6,692 nt of DNA from positions 1-6,692 of the forward strand of contig USLV01000076.1 of the NCBI GenBank assembly GCA_900555705.1. The letters run 5' to 3'. Within the stretch, counting starts at the first letter, position 1; each line of letters opens with the position of its first letter. A model generated the notes under the pieces. The model did no database searches, was not told where the DNA came from, and saw only the letters and a program-made list of their open reading frames with translations. Origin of the DNA: an uncultured Oscillospiraceae bacterium (GTDB lineage: Bacteria; Bacillota; Clostridia; Oscillospirales; Acutalibacteraceae). Made by a program: the position numbers and the translations under genes. Positions 1-4,287 of the stretch are shown here, in pieces.

Positions 1-1776
1 GGCGGCTTCCCGGTTCGCGTCAAGACGGTCAACAAGCGCCGCCTGATTGCCTATGGCCACGGAGACGGCGGCGGCGGACCGCAGTTCGAAATGATTGAAA
101 CCGCGCGGCGGCTCGCGGACGTGGATGGCTGCCCGAAGACCAAGACCATGTCGGTCAGCGAGTTCATGCGGGAGCTTGAAGAGAATGCGCATGAGGCGCC
201 GATCTATGCGAAGGAGCTCTATCTCGAGCTGCATCGCGGCACCCTGACCAACCAGCACGAGATCAAGCGCAACAACCGCAAGGCGGAGGTCGGTATTCAT
301 GATCTCGAGTTCCTGACGGTGGCTGAGGCGGTACAGAAGGGCGAGGCGGCCGACGAGACGCCGATTCGCCCGCTGCTCAACCATGTACTGGTCAACCAGT
401 TCCACGATATCCTGCCCGGTACCTGCATTCCCGAGGCGCACGAGATGTGCAAGCAGCAGATGCGGGACACGCTGGCGAAGCTTGACGAGCGGATCCATGC
501 GACTCTCTCGACCGACGGCGCGGCGGATACGCTGACGCTGGCCAATCCCCTCTCCTTCGAGCGGAAAGATGTCGTCTATCTCGCGCTGCCCGCGGGCAAG
601 CGCGTCGCGGGCGGCTATGCCCAGCAGCGGATCACGGATCTCGACGGCCAGGCGCTGACCGCGGTCGCGGGGCTTGCGCAGCGTCCGTTCGCGGCGATGA
701 CGCTTGTGCTCGAGGCGGGCGAGCCGACCGGGGCGTCACCGTTTGCCTATGACGGCAAAACGCTGACCACCCCCTTCGCTGTCCTGACCTTTTCGGAAAA
801 CGGCGGCATCGATTCCTTTGTCGATCGCCGCTGCGATCGTGAGCTGCGTGGCGAGGGCTATCCGCTCAACACCTTCCTGTTCACTGAGGATGTCTCGCTC
901 GGCTGGGACAACTGGGACATCGACGCGGATATTCAGCTGAAATTCCGGGACTGCGCGACGCTGCTGTCCCGCGAGGTTGTCTCCGACGGCCCGGTGGAGC
1001 TGCGTCTGCGCAGCCGCTACCGCATCAGCGACAAGACCGAGCTCGAGCAGGACATGATTGTCTATGCGGACAGCCCGCTTGTGAAGTTCGACACGGTGAT
1101 GCACTGGAACGACGATCACCGCTTCCTGAAAACCGCGTTCGATACCAACCTGTTTGCGGACACGGCGCGGTTCGAGATGCAGTTCGGCCACATCAAGCGC
1201 TCGACCACCCGCTCGACCGATGAGGAGCTCGCAAAGTTCGAGGTTGTCAACCACAAATACACCGATCTGTCCGAGAGCCGTTATGGCGCGGCGATCCTGA
1301 ACGATTGCAAATACGGCATTTCGGTGCTGGACGGCCAGATGCGTCTGTCGCTGCACAAGGGCGGTGTCCGTCCGGACTACACCGGCGACCACGGCGACCA
1401 TCGCTGTGTCTATGCATTCCTGCCGCATGACGGCGGCTTCTCGGCGGAGGCGGTTGTGCAGCCGGCCTATGCGCTGAACGACCCGTCGATCGTGCTGGAG
1501 GGCGGCTGTGCGTTCGAGCCGCTGCTGACGGTTGACGCGGACAACATCGTCGTCGAGACGATCAAGCCCTGCGAGGATGGCGGCCGCGCCTTTATTGCCC
1601 GACTCTACGACGCGGAGGGCACGACGACCCGCGCGACGCTGCGGTTTGCCCGGCAGCCGAAGGCGGTGACGGTGACGAACATGCTCGAGGAGGACGAGGA
1701 GGCGCTCGGCAGCGCCGAGAGCTATGCGCTCACCTTCCGGCCCTTCCAGATCCGCACCATCAAGGTGGAATACTGA
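1..1776 (+). CDS. GH38 alpha-mannosidase, C-terminal part (5' end outside window)
   Basis: The reading frame is open from base 1 and ends at TGA 1774-1776, giving 591 visible residues. GH38 enzymes of this kind usually exceed 1000 residues, so about 450 N-terminal residues, with the catalytic nucleophile, lie upstream; the ATG at 91 is internal. The first visible motif is the glycine-rich YGHGDGGGGP (bases 52-81), a GH38 active-site-region signature. The middle helical domain follows with LELHRGTLTNQ (about 220-255) and NQFHDILPGT (about 394-423). By analogy with Golgi mannosidase II, the His of FHD (403-405) should be a zinc ligand. The rest is the C-terminal beta-sandwich region, ending FRPFQIRTIKVEY. 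The expected role is hydrolysis of terminal alpha-mannosides. No signal peptide can be judged because the N-terminus is missing. It converges on the minus-strand gene at 1851-2117. Substrate linkage cannot be inferred from this fragment. Confidence 0.93.
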   Translation, partial: GGFPVRVKTVNKRRLIAYGHGDGGGGPQFEMIETARRLADVDGCPKTKTMSVSEFMRELEENAHEAPIYAKELYLELHRGTLTNQHEIKRNNRKAEVGIHDLEFLTVAEAVQKGEAADETPIRPLLNHVLVNQFHDILPGTCIPEAHEMCKQQMRDTLAKLDERIHATLSTDGAADTLTLANPLSFERKDVVYLALPAGKRVAGGYAQQRITDLDGQALTAVAGLAQRPFAAMTLVLEAGEPTGASPFAYDGKTLTTPFAVLTFSENGGIDSFVDRRCDRELRGEGYPLNTFLFTEDVSLGWDNWDIDADIQLKFRDCATLLSREVVSDGPVELRLRSRYRISDKTELEQDMIVYADSPLVKFDTVMHWNDDHRFLKTAFDTNLFADTARFEMQFGHIKRSTTRSTDEELAKFEVVNHKYTDLSESRYGAAILNDCKYGISVLDGQMRLSLHKGGVRPDYTGDHGDHRCVYAFLPHDGGFSAEAVVQPAYALNDPSIVLEGGCAFEPLLTVDADNIVVETIKPCEDGGRAFIARLYDAEGTTTRATLRFARQPKAVTVTNMLEEDEEALGSAESYALTFRPFQIRTIKVEY

Positions 1777-1777
1777 G

Positions 1778-1825
1778 AAAAAACAGAGCAGCCCGGGGAC
1801 AGACATGTGTTTGTCCCCGGGCTGC
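1778..1825 (-). terminator. Hairpin A: 18-bp stem, probable terminator of the minus-strand DUF6809-like gene
   Basis: Bases 1788-1805 pair with 1808-1825 over 18 positions with a single G.U pair; the outer 14 bp are perfect (GCAGCCCGGGGACA / TGTCCCCGGGCTGC). Read on the minus strand, the stem is followed after 4 nt by six T residues (complement of A 1778-1783), as in an intrinsic terminator for the gene ending at 1851. On the plus strand the stem is followed by CGGTATATTTG, which lacks a T-run, so it is a poor terminator for the mannosidase, though it may still stall or protect that 3' end. The central 24 nt (1795-1818) are shared with the hairpins at 2566-2601 and 2991-3026. Confidence 0.65.
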
Positions 1826-1850
1826 CGGTATATTTGCGCGTGACGGAAGA

Positions 1851-2117
1851 TCAATCGGCAAGCAGTTCGGTCATCAGCGTCGCGCCGAGACGGAAGCCGC
1901 AGCAGAACGAGGATTCCAGCTCCATGCTGACGACGCTGGTGTGCAGCTCTTCGATTTCCATCCATTCGCGCAGCTCGTCTTCGCTGAGACGGTTGCGCCA
2001 GGCCTCCTGTTTGTTGGACAGTCGGTGGCAGGTAGGGCTATATGCGGGGTCGCGGGGACGGGTATACTCCATCGGATGGAGCTGATCGCGGTAGATCATT
2101 TTGATCAGTTTACGCAT
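1851..2117 (-). CDS. DUF6809-like small protein (88 aa)
   Basis: The protein has 88 residues, beginning MRKLIKMIYRDQLHPME and ending FCCGFRLGATLMTELLAD. The N-terminal (K)KLI..(I/L)Y pattern, the acidic helical middle (about residues 43-60, LSEDELREWMEIEE) and the C-terminal GFRLGA.LM block (74-82) match what I recall of DUF6809, an uncharacterised family of Clostridia and their mobile elements. No biochemical function is known to me. The start is set by AGGAGG (complement of 2125-2130) placed 7 nt before ATG 2117-2115; an upstream in-frame ATG near 2186 is rejected because it lies within the promoter. No signal peptide or membrane segment is visible. A Cys pair (72-73) sits before the GFRLGA block. 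The gene is divergent from the Arc-like regulator at 2252 and probably controlled by it, because repeats overlap its promoter. The family call comes from memory of the pattern, not from a search. Confidence 0.82.
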   Translation of the reverse strand: MRKLIKMIYRDQLHPMEYTRPRDPAYSPTCHRLSNKQEAWRNRLSEDELREWMEIEELHTSVVSMELESSFCCGFRLGATLMTELLAD

Positions 2118-2157
2118 GGGTGTTCCTCCTTTTGGTGTTGTCACTTTGGCGCCTCTT

Positions 2158-2186
2158 ATTATAGTGTGTTGCCACTTTGTTGTCAA
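2158..2186 (-). promoter_or_regulatory. Perfect sigma-A promoter for the DUF6809-like gene
   Basis: On the minus strand, TTGACA (complement of 2181-2186) and TATAAT (complement of 2158-2163) are separated by exactly 17 nt (2164-2180). All 12 hexamer positions match consensus. The start of transcription should be near 2151, giving a leader of about 34 nt that contains the AGGAGG site. Such a full-strength promoter normally needs a repressor, and GTTGTC repeats overlap its -35 and spacer. Confidence 0.85.
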
Positions 2187-2190
2187 TAGC

Positions 2191-2219
2191 TTTTCAAAAT
2201 TCTACTTTGATGCTATTGT
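2191..2219 (+). promoter_or_regulatory. Possible promoter of the RHH regulator gene
   Basis: TTTTCA (2191-2196) lies 17 nt before TATTGT (2214-2219), which carries an extended -10 TG at 2211-2212. Each hexamer matches consensus at 4 of 6 positions. Transcription would begin near 2226, just before the inverted GACAAC repeat, which fits autorepression. It is much weaker than the opposing promoter. Confidence 0.4.
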
Positions 2220-2251
2220 GGTGTCATATAGACAACAAAGGAGATGTTCAT

Positions 2252-2449
2252 ATGCCGTCGAAGCTGCCGCACTACGCCCTGCGTATTCCATCTGAAATTA
2301 TGGATAAGTTGAAATACATTGCCGATCGCTCCGGCCGCTCCGCCAACAAAGAGATTGAGCAGCTGATTATTCGGCACATCGAGACCTGGGAGGCGGCCCA
2401 CGGTCCGATTCTGTTTGACGACGATTTTGTTCCCCGTTCCCGGTCATAA
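2252..2449 (+). CDS. Arc-type ribbon-helix-helix DNA-binding protein (65 aa)
   Basis: The 65-residue protein aligns by eye with phage P22 Arc repressor. The beta-strand is HYALRIP (residues 7-13), aligning with Arc QFNLRWP, so base-contacting Arc positions Q9, N11 and R13 become H7, A9 and R11. Helix A spans about 14-26, the turn SGRSANKEI (27-35) matches Arc NGRSVNSEI, and helix B runs about 30-48. A short acidic tail (DDDF, 56-59) follows. Such proteins act as dimers that insert a beta-sheet into the major groove and often repress their own promoter. ATG 2252 is chosen because AAAGGAG (2237-2243) lies 8 nt upstream; the longer in-frame start at 2177 has no ribosome site and crosses the operator region. 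It is divergent from the DUF6809-like gene. The fold is confident; the regulatory target is inferred from the repeat array. Confidence 0.88.
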   Translation: MPSKLPHYALRIPSEIMDKLKYIADRSGRSANKEIEQLIIRHIETWEAAHGPILFDDDFVPRSRS

Positions 2450-2565
2450 GAAGGTATGTAGGAATGCCGCCTGCGCGAAAGCGCTGCACACCACCGGTTT
2501 GGATATCATCGGGAAATCGATCGAATCTATGAATCATTGCTGCGGGAATAATCAAAGCAGAGAAT

Positions 2566-2601
2566 AGACCAGGGGACAGGCATTTGCCTGTCCCCTGGTC
2601 T
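2566..2601. repeat. Hairpin B: 17-bp perfect palindromic repeat
   Basis: Bases 2566-2582 (AGACCAGGGGACAGGCA) are perfectly complementary to 2585-2601, leaving a practical ATTT tetraloop. The 24-nt core at 2572-2595 is shared with hairpins A and C, while the outer arms (AGACCA / TGGTCT) are unique. It lies 116 nt after the RHH stop. Neither side has a T-run, so a terminator role is doubtful; it looks like a REP-like repeat. Confidence 0.8.
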
Positions 2602-2733
2602 CATATCCGTCAAAACCTCTCGCAATAGATAACAAAAACGCTTGTCTGATATTTGCTTACGTGTTGACATGTGATATGCAATACTTACCAGTTGAAAAAC
2701 CGATACACAAGGGTGGTGCTTCTGGAGGAGGTA

Positions 2734-2751
2734 AAAACGCTTCGGCGTTTT
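2734..2751. terminator. Weak UUCG-loop hairpin, possible terminator
   Basis: AAAACGC (2734-2740), loop TTCG, GCGTTTT (2745-2751) forms a 7-bp stem closed by a stable C(UUCG)G loop. The minus-strand copy ends in five T. The stem has only three G-C pairs, so termination would be weak, and no clear gene ends here. Confidence 0.3.
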
Positions 2752-2862
2752 GCTGGGGGGGGGATATTCCTTCGCCGTGGTGCCGATGAGGAAGCAGCTT
2801 GTCCAATATATAATCCGTGTGTTGTGCATGCTCGCTGTGTCTGCCGCATTCTGCTTTCGGGC

Positions 2863-2902
2863 AAAATAAAAGATCGTTAACCTGTACCAGAGGTTAACGA
2901 TC
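2863..2902 (-). terminator. Intrinsic terminator of the small RNA
   Basis: GATCGTTAACCT (2872-2883) and AGGTTAACGATC (2891-2902) form a perfect 12-bp stem with a 7-nt loop. On the minus strand it is followed directly by TTTTATTTT (complement of 2863-2871). The plus side continues CGCACAGACC without a T-run, so the terminator works in the minus direction. Confidence 0.85.
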
Positions 2903-2940
2903 CGCACAGACCACCGCACTTGATCAAGCAGCGTTCTTGT
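2863..2940 (-). ncRNA. Candidate standalone small RNA, about 78 nt, no family recognised
   Basis: The unit is bounded by the strong promoter at 2947-2975 and a perfect intrinsic terminator at 2872-2902 with a T-rich tail to 2863. Between them the RNA has about 40 nt of variable-structure 5' region containing a 10-base palindrome CTTGATCAAG (2919-2928). CACA (2938-2941 on the minus strand) could pair with TGTG (2905-2908) to close that region. There is no ribosome site or plausible leader peptide, and nothing coding is seen downstream on the minus strand, which argues against an attenuator. It does not look like tRNA, 6S, SRP, tmRNA or a riboswitch I know. A trans-acting regulatory RNA is the simplest reading. 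Its existence is inferred from signals only; expression is untested. Confidence 0.6.
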
Positions 2941-2946
2941 GTCTTT

Positions 2947-2975
2947 ATTTTATCATGGAATAAAACCGTTGTCAA
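2947..2975 (-). promoter_or_regulatory. Strong sigma-A promoter of an orphan small RNA
   Basis: On the minus strand, TTGACA (complement of 2970-2975) and TAAAAT (complement of 2947-2952) are separated by 17 nt. TG one base before the -10 (TGATAAAAT) gives an extended -10 element. Eleven of 12 hexamer bases match consensus. The predicted start is near 2940. No protein gene follows; the next feature is a terminator. Confidence 0.78.
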
Positions 2976-2990
2976 GAATAGCGCGCCGGG

Positions 2991-3026
2991 AGCAACAGGG
3001 ACAGGCATTTGCCGGTTCCTGTTGCT
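2991..3026. repeat. Hairpin C: diverged copy of the palindromic repeat
   Basis: Bases 2991-3007 (AGCAACAGGGACAGGCA) pair with 3010-3026 over 17 positions with one G.T pair and one A.G mismatch. The core at 2997-3020 has the same 24-nt geometry as hairpins A and B, with different outer arms (AGCAAC / GTTGCT). It sits 5 nt beyond the stop of the minus-strand gene at 3032, so it may mark or protect that 3' end, but it has no T-run on the minus side. Confidence 0.72.
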
Positions 3027-3031
3027 TTCCT

Positions 3032-3280
3032 CTATAGCCCCCACAGCGAAAATCGCTCGATCAGATTCGTCAGCATCAACTTTTCGCTGAGCAGCTGCTG
3101 AAAGGTGACGCTCTTCGTTTTTCCCTCTGCCCGCAGCCGCTCGAGCCGTGTGATTGCCGCCTCGCGCTCGGCGAGCAGCGCCTGCTGCATCTCCTCATAG
3201 GCCGCGAGCTTTGCCGTCGCCTCCTCGACCCCGCCGACCAGCCGCCAGCCGTCCGCGCCCTTCTTCGTCAGTCTCTCCAT
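3032..3280 (-). CDS. Small conserved-type hypothetical protein (82 aa), MERLT start
   Basis: The protein begins MERLTKKGADGWRL and contains KLAAYEEMQQ (about residues 25-34) followed by a charged amphipathic helix LLAEREAAITRLERLRAE (35-52), then ends LIERFSLWGL. The MERLT(K/E)...KLA.YE pattern resembles short proteins I recall from clostridial phages and mobile elements; no function is known for them. It has no signal peptide or membrane segment, and residues 20-75 look mostly helical, possibly coiled coil. The start is supported by AAGGGAG (complement of 3288-3294) 7 nt before ATG 3280-3278. It is divergent from rubrerythrin with a 126-nt gap. A plus-strand frame over the same bases is rich in Pro, Arg and Ser and is an artefact. 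Family resemblance is from memory only. Confidence 0.7.
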   Translation of the reverse strand: MERLTKKGADGWRLVGGVEEATAKLAAYEEMQQALLAEREAAITRLERLRAEGKTKSVTFQQLLSEKLMLTNLIERFSLWGL

Positions 3281-3306
3281 GTCGCCGCTCCCTTCGGTTT
3301 TTCTTT

Positions 3307-3315
3307 ATCTTACCA
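3307..3315 (-). promoter_or_regulatory. Possible extended -10 promoter for the 82-aa gene
   Basis: On the minus strand TGGTAAGAT (complement of 3307-3315) is an extended -10 (TGnTAAGAT). No credible -35 is seen 16-18 nt upstream. The start would fall near 3300, about 20 nt before the ATG and upstream of the ribosome site. Confidence 0.35.
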
Positions 3316-3406
3316 CAAAGCGCCGGAAAGGGCCATGCCCGGCATATTTCTTCCGCTTCCCGGACAAACTACAGTCAAATCCAAACAGAAAAGGAGCGAT
3401 TTGACA

Positions 3407-3946
3407 ATGGAATTCAAGGGAAGCCGCACCGAAGCGAATCTGATGGCCGCTTTCGCGGGCGAAAGCCAGGCACGCAACAAGTACACCTACTATGCCGCGC
3501 AGGCGAAGAAGGACGGGTATATCCAGATTGGCCAGATTTTCGAGGAGACCGCCAATAATGAGAAGGAGCATGCGGAAATCTGGTTCAAAAAACTGCACGG
3601 CGGCGAGATCGCGGGCACGCCGGACAACCTCGCGGACGCCGCCGCCGGCGAGCACTATGAGTGGGAGGAAATGTATGCCGAATTCGCGAAAACCGCGAAG
3701 GAGGAGGGCTTTAACGACATCGCCGCACTGTTTGAGCTGGTCGCCAAAATCGAGAGCGCACACGAAAAGCGCTATTTAAAGCTGCTGGAAAACGTGAAGG
3801 ACGGCAAGGTGTTCCACCGCGAGCCGCAGACGATTTGGGTCTGTCTCAACTGCGGCCATGTCCACACCGGCGCTGAGCCGCCCGCTGTCTGCCCGGTCTG
3901 TAAAAAGCCGCAGGCGTTTTTCCAAATGCATGTCGCCGACTATTGA
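3407..3946 (+). CDS. rbr: Rubrerythrin
   Basis: The 179-residue protein has the classic two-domain rubrerythrin layout. The N-terminal four-helix ferritin-like domain (about residues 1-130) carries predicted di-iron ligands E19 (AGESQARNKY), E52 and H55 (NNEKEHAE), E82 and E85 (GEHYEWEE), and E116 with H119 (KIESAHEKRY). The C-terminal rubredoxin-like domain has its four iron-binding cysteines at C146, C149, C162 and C165 (CLNCGH, CPVCKK). The protein reduces hydrogen peroxide in the cytoplasm of anaerobes using electrons from NAD(P)H via rubredoxin or a reductase. ATG 3407 is chosen because AAGGAG (3391-3396) lies 10 nt upstream and residues MEFKGSRTEANL match the family start; the in-frame ATG at 3335 adds an atypical tail. 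No clear promoter or PerR box could be read upstream. The next gene follows after 16 nt, probably in one operon. Confidence 0.97.
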   Translation: MEFKGSRTEANLMAAFAGESQARNKYTYYAAQAKKDGYIQIGQIFEETANNEKEHAEIWFKKLHGGEIAGTPDNLADAAAGEHYEWEEMYAEFAKTAKEEGFNDIAALFELVAKIESAHEKRYLKLLENVKDGKVFHREPQTIWVCLNCGHVHTGAEPPAVCPVCKKPQAFFQMHVADY

Positions 3947-3962
3947 CGGGGAGGGAGACGCT

Positions 3963-4160
3963 TTGAAAGAGAAGAAAAAGGCCGTCCGTGCCCGCGCAGC
4001 TGCGGGAAACAACGCCGTCAACGCGACTGAGATGGTGCGGGATGACAGCCGTACCTTTCAGCAGCAGGGCCGGGGGGATATCCTCTCGGATGTGCTCGGG
4101 AGCTACACCGGCTCGCCGGAAAGCGGCGAGGTGCCGGAGCAGGACGCGGACGACCTCTGA
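3963..4160 (+). CDS. Small hypothetical protein (65 aa) with GSYTG...QDADDL tail
   Basis: The start is TTG 3963-3965, backed by a GGAGG site (3950-3954) 8 nt upstream and only 16 nt after the rubrerythrin stop, so the two genes are probably cotranscribed and end at the terminator at 4176-4204. The product has a basic N-terminus (MKEKKKAVRARAAAG), a polar middle, and a C-terminal half containing DILSDVLGSYTG (39-50), then PESGEVPEQDADDL up to the last residue. I recall short clostridial proteins that end in a similar GSYTG....PVQDADDL signature, but I know no function. No cysteines, membrane segment or signal peptide are present; the protein looks soluble and largely disordered, with a split basic head and acidic tail. 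An upstream start in the same frame overlaps rubrerythrin and lacks a ribosome site. Confidence 0.72.
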   Translation: MKEKKKAVRARAAAGNNAVNATEMVRDDSRTFQQQGRGDILSDVLGSYTGSPESGEVPEQDADDL

Positions 4161-4175
4161 GGTTGTGGACAGGCC

Positions 4176-4204
4176 GCTGCCGGGCAGATTCCGGTTGCTT
4201 TTTT
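4176..4204 (+). terminator. Intrinsic terminator of the rubrerythrin operon
   Basis: GCTGCCGG (4176-4183) pairs with CCGGTTGC (4191-4198), with one T.T mismatch and one G.T pair, around a 7-nt loop, and is followed by six T (4199-4204). It lies 15 nt after the 65-aa gene and separates it from glgP. Confidence 0.75.
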
Positions 4205-4223
4205 CGCCGTGAGAGTATATACT
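4195..4223 (+). promoter_or_regulatory. Tentative glgP promoter
   Basis: TATACT (4218-4223, 5 of 6 consensus) lies 17 nt after TTGCTT (4195-4200, 3 of 6). The -35 would overlap the terminator of the preceding operon. The AT-rich segment 4216-4240 is the only credible promoter zone before glgP. Confidence 0.35.
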
Positions 4224-4244
4224 GAATATTGATACTTTTTTGTT

Positions 4245-4260
4245 CGCGCCGGACGGCGCG
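4245..4260 (+). other. GC-only hairpin in the glgP leader
   Basis: CGCGCC (4245-4250) and GGCGCG (4255-4260) form a perfect 6-bp G-C stem with a GGAC tetraloop, ending 12 nt before the AAAGG ribosome site (4273-4277). It has no T-run. It could affect message stability or be incidental in GC-rich DNA. Confidence 0.4.
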
Positions 4261-4287
4261 ACATCCCAACCGAAAGGTCTGGTTTTG

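Larger units (their letters stand above)
2135..2240. promoter_or_regulatory. Operator-like repeat array in the DUF6809/RHH divergent region
   Basis: Two 14-bp direct repeats differ at one base: GTGTTGTCACTTTG (2135-2148) and GTGTTGCCACTTTG (2166-2179). A third GTTGTC lies at 2179-2184, and the inverted form GACAAC at 2231-2236. CTTTGTTGTC (2175-2184) and GACAACAAAG (2231-2240) form a perfect 10-bp inverted repeat. GTTGYC cores begin at 2137, 2168 and 2179, with the inverted copy at 2231. Spacings of 31, 11 and 52 bp are close to 3, 1 and 5 helical turns, which would put all sites on one DNA face. They cover the DUF6809 leader, -35 and spacer, and the interval just before the RHH ribosome site. 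This is what a cooperative Arc-type repressor would be expected to bind; binding itself is inferred. Confidence 0.6.
2450..2862. other. Gap with no supported protein gene
   Basis: This 413-base stretch holds hairpin B (2566-2601), a small UUCG-type hairpin (2734-2751) and a run of nine G (2755-2763). Short frames exist but none has a Shine-Dalgarno site plus a recognisable product. In frame with the RHH gene, past its TAA (2447-2449) and a TAG at 2459-2461, 29 more codons stay open to TAA at about 2549 and end in IDRIYESLLRE, which is helix-like; this may be a decayed gene tail or chance. A minus-strand frame starting at 2670 (MSTRKQISDKRF...) reads into hairpin B and lacks a ribosome site. 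Confidence 0.5.

Noticed and set aside
736..1965. Long minus-strand frame of 409 residues
   Set aside because: It lies antisense to the mannosidase, is rich in Arg, Val and Ala from GC-biased third positions, has no ribosome site and no recognisable domain.
2664..2692. Plus-strand TTGACA at 2664-2669 as a promoter
   Set aside because: No acceptable -10 hexamer lies 16-18 nt downstream, and no gene follows on the plus strand.
2671..2880. Plus-strand frame of 69 residues
   Set aside because: It has no ribosome site, spans the G-run and ends inside the terminator stem of the small RNA.
2527..2919. Minus-strand frame of 130 residues
   Set aside because: It starts within the small-RNA region, crosses that RNA's terminator and reads through hairpin B; no ribosome site or protein-like composition overall.
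1788..3026. Three related palindromes as a CRISPR array
   Set aside because: The copies are hundreds of bases apart with genes between them, arms differ, and no cas genes are present.
3335..3406. Upstream start for rubrerythrin adding 24 residues
   Set aside because: The extension has no ribosome site and is not family-like; AAGGAG at 3391-3396 supports ATG 3407.
4205..4287. Riboswitch in the glgP leader
   Set aside because: The leader is only about 60 nt with one simple 6-bp hairpin and no recognisable aptamer core.
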